Shown here piece by piece: positions 31,749 to 44,529 of a stretch of DNA of 51,837 nucleotides. The stretch spans positions 1 through 51,837 of the forward strand of contig NZ_NVPT01000015.1 in assembly GCF_002802985.1 (NCBI RefSeq), in the 5' to 3' direction. The notes under the pieces were generated by a model. It saw nothing but the letters and a program-made list of their open reading frames with translations. It was not told the DNA's origin and did no database searches. The first letter of the stretch is position 1. The number at the start of each line of letters is the position of its first letter. Source of the DNA: Geodermatophilus chilensis. Its GTDB lineage: Bacteria > Actinomycetota > Actinomycetes > Mycobacteriales > Geodermatophilaceae. The translations under genes and the position numbers were made by a program.

Positions 31749-31806
31749 AGGACCCCTCTGCCCCCCCACCGCTCGCAGGCTCGCGGCGGGCCCCTGCAGA
31801 GGGGCC
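31744..31806 (-). repeat. Structured repeat, copy C, between convergent genes
   Basis: The outer stem is CCCCTCTGC (31753-31761) with GCAGAGGGG (31796-31804), perfect over 9 bp. On the minus strand the core reads CCGCGAGCCTGCGAGCGG, with CCGC/GCGG forming the inner stem, then GGTCCTTC. It is ~88% identical by eye to copy B in the opposite orientation. It sits exactly between the rbpA stop and the stop of the convergent 52-aa ORF and can act as a bidirectional terminator. Confidence 0.7.
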
Positions 31807-31814
31807 GGGAGTGC

Positions 31815-31973
31815 TCACTCCTGCGGCGGTCGAGGCAGGGGCACGGTCGTCCACGCCACCCAGGCCGCCCGGTCCCAGTTCCAGTAGCAGCCACGGTGCC
31901 CGAGCGGTGGCGCGGGGACGACCTCCCGCGCCGGGCGGGGCGTGCGGTGGACGGCGGGGGCGGAGAGCGTCAT
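31815..31973 (-). CDS. 52-aa tryptophan-rich small protein
   Basis: A short frame of MTLSAPAVHRTPRPARE, then VVPAPPLGHRGCYWNWDRAA, WVAWTTVPLPRPPQE and stop. The ATG at 31973 has GGAG six nt upstream on its strand. Five aromatic residues (one Tyr, four Trp) in a GCYWNW-x3-AAW-xx-W cluster are unlikely in random GC-rich sequence. No family recognised; possibly a peptide of 5.9 kDa associating with a membrane or protein. It lies 100 nt downstream of pgl on the same strand and ends at repeat copy C. Confidence 0.5.
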   Translation of the reverse strand: MTLSAPAVHRTPRPAREVVPAPPLGHRGCYWNWDRAAWVAWTTVPLPRPPQE

Positions 31974-32073
31974 CGCAGGCTCCACGGAGTGGGACGGTGG
32001 CCCGGCGGCTGCCGGGCGCGGACCGCACTCTGCTCGCCGGCCGGCGCCCCCACCAGGGTCGCCGGACCCCGGC

Positions 32074-32889
32074 TCAGCTCCGCCGGTCGAGCTCCGCGGC
32101 GGCCTCGGCGTCCAGCAGCCAGCGGGTGGCCCGGCGCCCGTGCACCCCGGCCGCCGGTAGCTCGTCCGGTGTGGCGCCGCCGCGCAGCGTCCGGGCCACG
32201 GCCGGTGCCTTGGCCGAGCCGGAGACGAGCAGCCACACCTCCTCGGCCGCGTTGATCGCGGGGAAGCCCAGGCTCACCCGGGTCGGCGGCGGCTTGGGGC
32301 AGTCGCGCACCGCGACCACGGTGCGCTCGTCGGAGACCGCCGGCGTCCCCGGGAAGATCGACGCCACGTGCCCCTCCGGGCCCATGCCCAGCAGCAGCAC
32401 GTCGATGCGGGGGAGCGGCTCGCCCTCCGGTGCCGCGGCGGCCAGCTGCCCGGCGTACCAGGCCGCGGCGTCCTCGGGCTCGGCGAACCCGGCGTCCGAG
32501 GCCGGCATCGCGTGCACGCGCTCGGTCGGGACGCCCGCCGCGTCGAGCAGCGCCCGCCGGGCGCCGAGCTCGTTGCGCTCCTCGTCGTCGGCCGGGACCC
32601 AGCGCTCGTCGCCCCACCAGACGTCGACAGCGGTCCAGTCCACCCGCTCGCGCGCCGGCTCGCGGACCAGGTCGGCGACCCGCTCGAGCACGGCGGTGCC
32701 GATGCCGCCGCCGGTGAGGACGACCGACGCCGTCCCGTGCACGGCCTGCGCCGCGGCCAGCCGGGCGACCAGCGCCGCGGCGACCGCCCGGGCCAGCCGG
32801 TCGGCGTCGGGTTCGACGACGACGTCCGGCGCCGGGCGGCCCTCCTCGGCCAGGCCGGCGGCGATCCGGTCGCCGGGGGGCAGCGTCAC
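32074..32889 (-). CDS. pgl: 6-phosphogluconolactonase
   Basis: A 271-aa 6-phosphogluconolactonase (DevB/Pgl), hydrolysing the lactone made by Zwf in the oxidative pentose phosphate pathway. Motifs: VVLTGGGIGTAVLERV, VDVWWGDERWVPADDEERN, LLLGMGPEGHVASIFPG and VWLLVSGSAKAPAVARTL. Start is the GTG at 32889 with GAGGT 7 nt upstream; the frame is open further back but without homology. The GTG is inside one arm of a 12-bp inverted repeat whose loop holds the ribosome site. Last gene of the zwf-opcA-pgl set. Confidence 0.93.
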   Translation of the reverse strand: MTLPPGDRIAAGLAEEGRPAPDVVVEPDADRLARAVAAALVARLAAAQAVHGTASVVLTGGGIGTAVLERVADLVREPARERVDWTAVDVWWGDERWVPADDEERNELGARRALLDAAGVPTERVHAMPASDAGFAEPEDAAAWYAGQLAAAAPEGEPLPRIDVLLLGMGPEGHVASIFPGTPAVSDERTVVAVRDCPKPPPTRVSLGFPAINAAEEVWLLVSGSAKAPAVARTLRGGATPDELPAAGVHGRRATRWLLDAEAAAELDRRS

Positions 32890-32926
32890 GAGCCGACCTC
32901 GCCGGCGCTCGTCCGGCTCGTGACGC
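32883..32926 (-). promoter_or_regulatory. Hairpin sequestering the pgl start codon
   Basis: GCGTCACGAGCC (32883-32894) and GGCTCGTGACGC (32915-32926) are perfect 12-bp complements around a 20-nt loop. On the minus-strand mRNA the GAGGU ribosome site is in the loop and the GUG start in the 3' arm. A second palindrome, ACGCAGC-GT-GCTGCGT (32923-32938), overlaps the upstream arm and could form the alternative structure. Confidence 0.5.
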
Positions 32927-32962
32927 AGCGTGCTGCGTCCTCGCGTGACCTCGCGAGCTCGC

Positions 32963-34060
32963 TCACGGTGCCACCTCGGCGCTGTTGCGCTCGCTGTTGA
33001 CGGCGACCTCGTCGGACCCGACGGAGTCCTCCGGCACGGTGTCCAGCGGCTCTCCACCGTCCCGGCCGGCCTCGGCCGGGTCGAACCACACGTGCTCGCG
33101 CACGGCGGAGCGGTGCGCGAGGTCCGCGACGCCGGTCGTGGACTCCAGCGCCTCGGCGAACGGCTCGTCGGGGTCCAGCCGGCGCAACTCCTCACCGACC
33201 AGGTCGCCGAGCTGGCGGTCGGGCAGCGCCACGGTGGCCTCCGGGCGGTAGGGCTGGGCGATGACCGCCCCGCCGCGCCGGTCGGCCTCCACCCGCACCT
33301 GCTCGTCCTGGTCGAGCTCCAGGACCACGGCGGAGACGCCGCTGGGGCCGGGGCGCCGCTCGCTGGCCATGACCGGGATCTCGCAGCCGCAGCGCGCGCT
33401 CAGCCAGCCGGCCAGCAGCAGTGCGGTGGCGTGCCCCGCGTCGCCCTCGACCTGCCCGCCCAGCACCCGGACCGCGTCACCGCGGCGCCCGGACACCGAG
33501 TCCACGGTCGAGGTCAACGTGGAGCGCCACGGCGTGCTGCGGGTCCAGGCCAGGTCGGTGTCGCCCGGCGCGTAGTCCGCGGCGCGGGCGCGCAGCGCGG
33601 CCAGCTGGTCCTCGGCCAGCGAGCTGTCGGTGATCCGCCGGTCGGCGATCACGGCCAGCGCGTCGGTGGCCAGCCGTTCGGGCGGCGTGCCGTGCCACCA
33701 GGTCACCACCGGGGCGTCGGCGGCCAGCAGCGGCAGCACGACCGACTCGGCGTGCAGCGCCAGCCGGCCGTACATACGCATGACCACGGCCTCGCCGGGG
33801 CCCAGCCGCCCGCCGATGAGCACCTCGGCGTCCAGCCGCGGGGTCGGCGCCTCGATCTGGCGGCGCACGACGATCAGCAACCGGCAGGGGTGCTGCTCGG
33901 CGGCGGCGGTCGCGGCCTCCTCGGCCTCGGCGACCCGGTTCTCGTCGGCCACGACCACGAGGGTCAGCGCGACGCCGGAGAGCACGGCGCCGCCGGTGCG
34001 CCGCTGCGCGGCCAGCTCCTTGACCACCGCGGAGCCGCTGGTGTCCCACAGGGTCGTCAC
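32963..34060 (-). CDS. opcA: OpcA, glucose-6-phosphate dehydrogenase assembly protein
   Basis: A 365-aa OpcA, the accessory protein needed for full activity of Zwf in cyanobacteria and actinobacteria. Recognised by TLWDTSGSAVVKELAAQRR at the N-terminus, HPCRLLIVVRR, PVVTWWHGTPPERLATD and DYAPGDTDLAWTRSTPWRS, the family's most conserved segment. GTG start at 34060 after GAGGAGACACC. It begins 25 nt after zwf and ends 73 nt before pgl. Confidence 0.93.
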   Translation of the reverse strand: MTTLWDTSGSAVVKELAAQRRTGGAVLSGVALTLVVVADENRVAEAEEAATAAAEQHPCRLLIVVRRQIEAPTPRLDAEVLIGGRLGPGEAVVMRMYGRLALHAESVVLPLLAADAPVVTWWHGTPPERLATDALAVIADRRITDSSLAEDQLAALRARAADYAPGDTDLAWTRSTPWRSTLTSTVDSVSGRRGDAVRVLGGQVEGDAGHATALLLAGWLSARCGCEIPVMASERRPGPSGVSAVVLELDQDEQVRVEADRRGGAVIAQPYRPEATVALPDRQLGDLVGEELRRLDPDEPFAEALESTTGVADLAHRSAVREHVWFDPAEAGRDGGEPLDTVPEDSVGSDEVAVNSERNSAEVAP

Positions 34061-34085
34061 GGTGTCTCCTCCTCTCGGGCGCCGC

Positions 34086-35603
34086 TCACGGACGACGCCA
34101 CCGGCGGCCCTCGGCGGCGAGCATCTCGTCGGCCGCACGCGGTCCCCACTCGCCGGCCCGGTAGGGCTGCGGCGTCGTCCCGGCCCAGAACTCCTCGAGC
34201 GGGTCGATCACCGCCCACGACGCCTCGACCTCCGCGTTGCGCGGGAAGAGGGTCGCGTCGCCCAGCAGGACGTCGAGCAGCAGCCGCTCGTAGGCCTCGG
34301 GGCTGGCCTCGGTGAACTGCTCGCCGTAGAGGAAGTCCATCGCCACGTCGCGGACCTCCATCACGCTGCCCGGCACCTTCGACCCGAACTTGAGGGTCAT
34401 CCCCTCGTCGGGCTGCACGCGGATCACCAGCTGGTTGTTGCCCAGCTCCTCGGTGTCGGTGTCGGCGAAGGGCAGGTGCGGCGCCCGCTTGAACACCAGC
34501 GCGATCTCGGTGACCCGCCGCGGCAGCCGCTTGCCGGTGCGCAGGTAGAACGGCACGCCCGCCCACCGCCGGGTCTCCACGCCCAGCCGGACGGCGGCGT
34601 AGGTCTCGGTGGTGGAGTGCGGGTCGACGCCCTCCTCCTGCCGGTACCCGGTGGCCCGCTGGCCGGCCAGCCAGCCCTGCTCGTACTGGCCGCGGACGGC
34701 GAAGGTCGGGAGGTCCTCGGGCAGCGAGACCGCGCGCAGCACCTTGAGCTTCTCGGTGCGGATCTCCTCGGCGGAGAACTCGACCGGCTCCTCCATCGCG
34801 GTCAGCGCGAGCAGCTGCAGCAGGTGGTTCTGCAGCACGTCCCGGGCGGCGCCGGTCTGCTCGTAGAACTGCGCCCGCCCGCCGATCCCGACGTCCTCGG
34901 CCATGGTGATCTGCACCGAGTCGACGTGGTGGCCGTTCCAGACCGGCTCGAACAGCGTGTTGGCGAACCGCAGCGCCATCAGGTTCTGGACGGTCTCCTT
35001 GCCCAGGTAGTGGTCGATGCGGAAGACGTCCTCGGCGGTGAACACCGAGTCCACCAGCTCGTTGAGCGCCCGGCTGGAGGCCAGGTCGGTGCCGAACGGC
35101 TTCTCCACGACCACCCGGCGCCAGCGGTCGGGCGTGCTCTCGGCCATGCCGGTGCGCTGCATCTGCTTGAGCACGACCGGGAACATGGCCGGCGGGATGG
35201 ACAGATAGAACGCGGCGTTGCCGCCGATGCCGTGGCTGCCCTCGAGCTCGCCGAGGGTCGCGGCGAGCTCATCGAAGGCGTTGTCGTCGTCGAACGAGCC
35301 CTGCACGAAGCGGACACTGCCGGCCAGCCGCTCCCAGACCTCCTCGCGCCACGGGGTGCGGGCGGCCTTGCGCGCGGCCTCGCGGGCCAGCTCGGCGAAG
35401 TCCTGGTCGCCCCAGTCGCGGCGGGCGAAGCCGAGGAGGGCGAAGTTGGTGGGCAGCAGTCCGCGGTTGGCCAGGTCGTAGACGGCCGGGAGGAGCTTCT
35501 TGCGGGCGAGGTCCCCGGTGATGCCGAAGACGACCAGGGCGCAGGGCTCGGGTACGCGGGGCAGCCGCCGGTCCCGCGGATCGCGCAGCGGGTTGGTGAT
35601 CAT
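34086..35603 (-). CDS. zwf: Glucose-6-phosphate 1-dehydrogenase
   Basis: A 505-aa G6PDH, first step of the oxidative pentose phosphate pathway. NADP-binding FGITGDLARKKLLPAVYDLA near residue 25, substrate and catalytic site RIDHYLGKETVQNLMALRF, EKPFGTDLASSRALN and the C-terminal YRAGEWGPRAADEML. Start is the ATG at 35603 (MITNPLRDP) with GAGGA upstream; a 65-residue longer reading is leader sequence. The 180 nt upstream (35604-35784) contains no gene and probably holds its own promoter because tal is closed by a terminator. Confidence 0.96.
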   Translation of the reverse strand: MITNPLRDPRDRRLPRVPEPCALVVFGITGDLARKKLLPAVYDLANRGLLPTNFALLGFARRDWGDQDFAELAREAARKAARTPWREEVWERLAGSVRFVQGSFDDDNAFDELAATLGELEGSHGIGGNAAFYLSIPPAMFPVVLKQMQRTGMAESTPDRWRRVVVEKPFGTDLASSRALNELVDSVFTAEDVFRIDHYLGKETVQNLMALRFANTLFEPVWNGHHVDSVQITMAEDVGIGGRAQFYEQTGAARDVLQNHLLQLLALTAMEEPVEFSAEEIRTEKLKVLRAVSLPEDLPTFAVRGQYEQGWLAGQRATGYRQEEGVDPHSTTETYAAVRLGVETRRWAGVPFYLRTGKRLPRRVTEIALVFKRAPHLPFADTDTEELGNNQLVIRVQPDEGMTLKFGSKVPGSVMEVRDVAMDFLYGEQFTEASPEAYERLLLDVLLGDATLFPRNAEVEASWAVIDPLEEFWAGTTPQPYRAGEWGPRAADEMLAAEGRRWRRP

Positions 35604-35784
35604 GGTCCGTCCTCGAGGTCGGGAGGGGACCCGGCGTCCGGCGCGGCGGTGCACCGGTCGACGGGGGAGTGCGGAGCTGCGTCGATTCTCCGTCTCCACG
35701 GCCGAACCGCGCGGTGAGCACCCGGGCGCGGCGCGGCGGACCGCGGACCGGGGCCTCCCGCTCGGCCCCGGCCACGACGGAGCC

Positions 35785-35826
35785 GGGTCCCCGTGCACCC
35801 GGCGACGGCAGGGTGCACGCGGACCC
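35785..35826 (-). terminator. Hairpin terminator after tal
   Basis: GGGTCCCCGTGCACCC (35785-35800) against GGGTGCACGCGGACCC (35811-35826): 16-bp arms with one mismatch and a 10-nt loop, starting 5 nt after the tal stop. Confidence 0.75.
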
Positions 35827-35831
35827 GGGGG

Positions 35832-36938
35832 TCAGGCCTTGTCCTCCAGCTGCGTCCGGACCGACTCGGTGAGCTCGTCCCACGAGTCGACGAACTTCTG
35901 CACGCCCTCGTCCTCCAGCACGCGGAAGACGTCGTCGAGGTCGACCCCGGCGTCGGCGATCGCCTGCATCACCGACGCGGCCTGGTCGTAGGTCTTCTGC
36001 ACCGGGGTGCCGATGCTGCCGTGGTCGGCGAAGGCCTGCAGCGTCTTCTCCGGCATGGTGTTGACCGTCCCCGGCGCGACGAGCTCGCTGACGTACAGCG
36101 TGTCGGGGTAGTCGGGGTTCTTCACGCCGGTGGAGGCCCACAGCGGCCGCTGCGGGCGGGCGCCCTCGGCCTCCAGGGCCTTCCAGCGGTCGGAGGAGAA
36201 GACCTCCTCGTAGGCCTGGTAGGCCAGCTGCGCGTTGGCCAGCGCCGCCTTCCCCTTGAGCGAGGGGTCGGCACCGGCCTTCTCCAGCCGCTTGTCGATC
36301 TCGCTGTCCACGCGGGACACGAAGAACGACGCGACGGAGGCGATCTGCGCGAGGTCGGCGTCGGGGTCCTCGGCCAGCCGCTGCTCCAGCCCGGAGAGGT
36401 AGGCGTCCATGACCGCCCGGTACCGCTCGAGGCTGAAGATGAGGGTGACGTTGACACTGATGCCGCGGGCGATGGACGTCGTGATGGCCGGCAGGCCCGC
36501 CTGCGTCGCCGGGATCTTGATGAAGAGGTTGGGCCGGTCGACCAGCCACCACAGGTGCGCGGCCTCGGCGGCGGTGGCGTCGGTGTCGTGCGCCAGACCC
36601 GGGGCGACCTCCAGCGACACCCGGCCGTCGCCGGGCTGGCGCTGCGCGACCGGCGCGAGCAGGTCGCAGGCGTCCCGGACGTCGGAGGCGGTGATGGTGC
36701 GCAGCGCCTCCTCCACGCTGACCTCCCGCACCGCGAGGGCGTGCAGCTGGTCGTCGTAGGACTCCGACCCGCTGATCGCCGCGGCGAAGATGGTCGGGTT
36801 GGTGGTGACGCCGACGACGCCGTACTCGTCGACCAGTGACTGCAGGTTCCCGCTGCGGATGCGGTCGCGGGAGAGGTCGTCGAGCCAGACGGCGACCCCG
36901 GCCGACGACAGCTCGGCCAGCTTCTCGTTCAGTGCCAT
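35832..36938 (-). CDS. tal: Transaldolase
   Basis: A 368-aa transaldolase of the long actinobacterial type, moving dihydroxyacetone units between sedoheptulose-7-P and glyceraldehyde-3-P. Features: [20 protein letters not shown] at the start, [15 protein letters not shown], Schiff-base Lys in [12 protein letters not shown], and [19 protein letters not shown] at 36938 (MALNEKL) after AGAGAGGG. The same frame is open into the upstream tkt gene, but that part is out-of-phase shadow. It starts 26 nt after tkt, so one transcript is expected. Confidence 0.96.
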   Translation of the reverse strand: MALNEKLAELSSAGVAVWLDDLSRDRIRSGNLQSLVDEYGVVGVTTNPTIFAAAISGSESYDDQLHALAVREVSVEEALRTITASDVRDACDLLAPVAQRQPGDGRVSLEVAPGLAHDTDATAAEAAHLWWLVDRPNLFIKIPATQAGLPAITTSIARGISVNVTLIFSLERYRAVMDAYLSGLEQRLAEDPDADLAQIASVASFFVSRVDSEIDKRLEKAGADPSLKGKAALANAQLAYQAYEEVFSSDRWKALEAEGARPQRPLWASTGVKNPDYPDTLYVSELVAPGTVNTMPEKTLQAFADHGSIGTPVQKTYDQAASVMQAIADAGVDLDDVFRVLEDEGVQKFVDSWDELTESVRTQLEDKA

Positions 36939-36964
36939 GTCAGGCCCTCTCTGGGTGTGGATGG

Positions 36965-39178
<2,214 letters not shown>

Positions 39179-39546
39179 GTGTGTCGTGCTCCCTCGGATC
39201 GGCCGTGCGGATCCCGTCCGGGTGATCAGCGGCGACCTCGTCTGGCCCGGGCGGACGGCGGTGCCTGGCTCCAGCGACCGGCCTCGCGTCCGTCCCGGTC
39301 CGGATGCTGTGGACCAGCACGCACCGTCGTCGTCGACGTCGGCCCTACCCGCTGCGTGCGCAGCACCAACGTGATCGACCCTAGTGGTCCGCCCGGAACG
39401 AGACCCTGGTCATGCCCACCGGGGAGGAGGGGGGCCGAGGGCTACAGTTGGGCCGTTCTCCCGTCCCCGGTCGAAAGGGACCCCGTGCTGTCCAGGTGCC
39501 CGGTGGTGCCCTGCCCGCTGGCCGCCGCCCCGTCGGTGGCCGCCCG
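39179..39546. promoter_or_regulatory. Divergent intergenic region between tkt and ctaB
   Basis: 368 nt without a convincing gene. The minus strand shows TAGGGT (complement at 39378-39383) as a possible -10 for tkt, giving a leader of ~190 nt. The plus strand shows TACAGT (39442-39447) as a possible -10 for ctaB. The longest ctaB frame could begin at ATG 39412 but its first 45 codons lack any family similarity. Confidence 0.35.
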
Positions 39547-40461
39547 GTGACGACGCTCTCCGAACGCCCGGCGGTGCAGGCCGGCCGTCTGCCGGTGACG
39601 GTGCGCGCCTACGTGGCGCTGACCAAGCCCAAGCTCATCGAGCTGCTGCTGGTCACGACGGTGCCCGCGATGATGCTGGCCGCCGGGGGCTGGCCCTCCT
39701 GGCGCCTGCTGCTGGCCACCCTGGTGGGCGGGACCCTGGCCGCAGGGGCCTCGAACACGATCAACTGCTGGTACGACCGCGACATCGACCGGCTGATGCA
39801 CCGCACCCAGAAGCGGCCGCTCCCCATGGGCGTGATCAGCTCGGGCGGCGCACTCGTGTTCGGGATCGTGCTCGCCTGCGCCTCGCTCGCACTCCTGTGG
39901 TCGGAGACCACGCCGCTGGCCACGGCACTGGCCGCGGGCGCGATCCTCGCCTACTCGGTGCTGTACACGATGGTGCTCAAGCGGCGCACCCGGCACAACA
40001 CGGTCTTCGGGGGACTGCCCGGTGCGGCTCCGGTGCTCATCGGGTGGGCCGCGGTCACCGGGTCACTCGCCTGGCCCGCGATCGTGTTCTTCGGCATCGT
40101 CTTCTGCTGGCAGATGCCGCACTTCTGGGCGCTCGCGATGCGGTTCCGCGAGGACTACGCCCGGGCGGGGGTGCCGATGCTCTCGGTGGTGGCGACCCCG
40201 GCCGAGGTCGGGCGCCAATCGCTCGCCTGGGCGTGGGGGACGCTCGCCGTCTCGTTGCTCCTCGGTCCGGTGACGCCCGCGATCGACTGGATCTACACCG
40301 TGCCCGCGGTGGCGCTCGGTGCGTGGTTCGTGTGGGAGGCCCACCAGTGGCTGGCCCGCCTCCGCGCCGGCAGGGACGAGCGACCGATGAAGCTCTTCCA
40401 CGTCTCGATCACCTACATGACCCTGCTCTCGATCGCGATCATCGTCGACGTCCTGGTCTGA
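39547..40461 (+). CDS. ctaB: Protohaem IX farnesyltransferase (haem O synthase)
   Basis: A 304-aa UbiA-family membrane prenyltransferase that farnesylates haem B to haem O for cytochrome oxidase. First prenyl-diphosphate motif NTINCWYDRDIDRLMHRTQK (N-x3-D-x3-D), second DxxxD-like region YARAGVPMLSVVA, and KPKLIELLLVTTVPAMMLAA at the first helix. Seven to nine hydrophobic segments. Start GTG 39547 (VTTLSERP) by family length; weak ribosome site. Converges with ctaA, the next enzyme in the pathway. Confidence 0.94.
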   Translation: MTTLSERPAVQAGRLPVTVRAYVALTKPKLIELLLVTTVPAMMLAAGGWPSWRLLLATLVGGTLAAGASNTINCWYDRDIDRLMHRTQKRPLPMGVISSGGALVFGIVLACASLALLWSETTPLATALAAGAILAYSVLYTMVLKRRTRHNTVFGGLPGAAPVLIGWAAVTGSLAWPAIVFFGIVFCWQMPHFWALAMRFREDYARAGVPMLSVVATPAEVGRQSLAWAWGTLAVSLLLGPVTPAIDWIYTVPAVALGAWFVWEAHQWLARLRAGRDERPMKLFHVSITYMTLLSIAIIVDVLV

Positions 40462-40491
40462 ACCCGGGCGCCCCGGCGGTGGGTGCCGTCC

Positions 40492-40544
40492 AGTGGTGGG
40501 TCGCCGTGGTCTCGACGTCCCGGACACCACGCCGACCCGCCACT
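40492..40544. terminator. Bidirectional hairpin between ctaB and ctaA
   Basis: 19-nt arms (40492-40510 and 40526-40544) pair with only two mismatches around a 15-nt loop. It sits between the two convergent stop codons. Confidence 0.75.
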
Positions 40545-40570
40545 CGACGTGGCCTCGACATCCGGATGGG

Positions 40571-41515
40571 TCAGCGCGCGGCGGCGACGCGCTGCGACGG
40601 GGCGTCCATCGGCAGCTCGGAGGCCGGGCCGCGGACCGACCACACCAGCCGGGCCGTGTAGACCGTCACGAGCACCGCGCCGAGCATGTGCAGCAGCACC
40701 AGGACGACCGGCAGCTGTGTGAAGTACTGCACGAAGCCGATGACCCCCTGCAGCAGCTGGACGACGAGCAGGTCGCGGGCCGCGCGGCGGACCCGGCCCG
40801 GGGCGTCGGTGGCGTACAGGGCCACCAGCAGGGCGATCGTGAGGCCGACGAGCAGGAAGACGACGTCGGCGTGCAGCTGGCTGACCAGCTCGATGTCGAA
40901 GCCCATCCGGTCGCCGGTCGGGACGTCGTTCTCGTCGACGTCGCCGCTGTGCGGGCCGCTGCCGGTGACGATCGTCCCCAGCACCAGCACGGCCGCGGTG
41001 ACCGCGGCGATCCCGCCGACCAGCAGGGCGATCGGACGGCGGACCAGCGGCCGGCCGACCCCCGGTTCCCGGGACCGCAGCCACAGCACCGTGCCCAGGG
41101 CCGTCAGGACGACGGAGACCAGGAAGTGGACCGCCACCGTCCACGGGTCGAGCCCGGTGAGCACCGTGACGCCGCCGATGGCCGCCTGGGCCGGGATGCC
41201 GAGGAAGGCCAGCACGGCCAGCGGGCGCAGGTCGCGTCGAGGCGAGCGGAAGACCGCCACGAGCAGGGCGACGGCGACGGCGGTGAGCACGAAGGTCAGC
41301 AGCCGGTTGCCGAACTCGATGACGCCGTGCCCGGCCAGCTCGGGGGTCGCGACGAAGCTCTCGCTGGTGCAGCGCGGCCAGGTCGGGCAGCCCAGCCCCG
41401 AGCCGGTGAGCCGGACGACGCCGCCGGTGACGATGATCGCGCCGTTGGCGACCACGTTGGCCAGCGCCAGGCGCGAGACGGCAGCAGGGGAGAAGGCGGT
41501 GGGGAGGACCGGCAC
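40571..41515 (-). CDS. ctaA: Haem A synthase
   Basis: A 314-aa COX15/CtaA membrane protein converting haem O to haem A. Eight hydrophobic helices; the Cys pair GCPTWPRC in the first extracytoplasmic loop is the Gram-positive hallmark. Haem-ligand histidines lie in HGVIEFGNRLL, VAVHFLVSVVL, SQLHADVVFLL and LLHMLGAVLV. GTG start at 41515. TAGCAT (complement at 41522-41527) ends 6 nt before the start, which suggests a leaderless message. Confidence 0.93.
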   Translation of the reverse strand: MPVLPTAFSPAAVSRLALANVVANGAIIVTGGVVRLTGSGLGCPTWPRCTSESFVATPELAGHGVIEFGNRLLTFVLTAVAVALLVAVFRSPRRDLRPLAVLAFLGIPAQAAIGGVTVLTGLDPWTVAVHFLVSVVLTALGTVLWLRSREPGVGRPLVRRPIALLVGGIAAVTAAVLVLGTIVTGSGPHSGDVDENDVPTGDRMGFDIELVSQLHADVVFLLVGLTIALLVALYATDAPGRVRRAARDLLVVQLLQGVIGFVQYFTQLPVVLVLLHMLGAVLVTVYTARLVWSVRGPASELPMDAPSQRVAAAR

Positions 41516-41548
41516 GAGCCGATGCTAGCCGCGCGGACGGGCGTCCCC

Positions 41549-41566
41549 GGTTCGCCGAGAGCGGAG
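41549..41566 (+). promoter_or_regulatory. Candidate ClgR operator upstream of clp gene
   Basis: GGTTCGCCGAGAGCGGAG matches the ClgR consensus as I recall it (WNNWCGCYNANRGCGWWS) at 16 of 18 positions, including the whole CGC-YNANR-GCG core. ClgR activates clp genes in actinobacteria. It is ~190 nt before the clp ATG and ~35 nt before ctaA. The rest of 41567-41757 has no gene; CCTCCCGGGT occurs twice (41648 and 41711 regions). Confidence 0.4.
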
Positions 41567-41757
41567 CGCGGGGCGGAAGCAACGGGTCGGTGTGCCGCGC
41601 TGTACGGGACGCGAGCGGCCCAGTCGCCGCCACCGGTGCCGGTGCGCCCTCCCGGGTAAGGGAGCTGCAGCGGGGAGCCCCCGCGAGCCGGTCCCCGAGT
41701 CCCGTGGGACCTCCCGGGTGCCCCATCGACCGATCCGACTCCCCTTGGACGTGAGGT

Positions 41758-44299
<2,542 letters not shown>

Positions 44300-44303
44300 G
44301 GAA

Positions 44304-44366
44304 GGACGGCCTCCCTGCAGGGTCCCGCCGCGAGCGTGCGAGCGGTGGGGGGCAGGCGGGTCCTTA
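44304..44366 (+). repeat. Structured repeat, copy B, after clp gene
   Basis: Core CCGCGAGCGTGCGAGCGG followed by TGGGGGGCAGGCGGGTCCTT. The ends pair as AAGGAC/GTCCTT and CCTGC/GCAGG, and the inner stem is CCGC/GCGG. Starts 5 nt after the clp stop. Confidence 0.7.
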
Positions 44367-44412
44367 CTCTCACCGGGCTCGGGGCGGTTCCCTGGGCGTG
44401 GCGTCGGTCACA

Positions 44413-44453
44413 GGGCCGGCGGAGGAGGTGCGGCGCACCGCCTCCGTCGGCCC
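44413..44453 (+). terminator. Long hairpin before the suf operon
   Basis: 20-nt arms (44413-44432 and 44434-44453) are complementary except for one G-T wobble and one A-G mismatch. It closes the clp unit ~75 nt before sufR. Confidence 0.65.
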
Positions 44454-44510
44454 CGGCGCAGGTCAGGGCCGCGCCCGGCTTAGGGTCCCCTTGCTTGCAC
44501 GCCGCCGGAA

Positions 44511-44529
44511 TTAGGTGAGACTCGTGTTG
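44511..44529 (+). promoter_or_regulatory. Candidate metal-regulator half-site/promoter element of sufR
   Basis: TTAGGTGAGACT matches the left part of the IdeR/DtxR box (TTAGGTTAGGCT) at 10 of 12 positions but the right half is poor. TTGCTT at 44491 could be a -35, but spacing to any -10 is not ideal. It directly precedes the sufR GTG. Confidence 0.3.

Noticed and set aside
39442-39447. TACAGT as the firm ctaB promoter
   Set aside because: No -35 and no consistent distance to a start codon; left as a weak candidate in the intergenic entry only.
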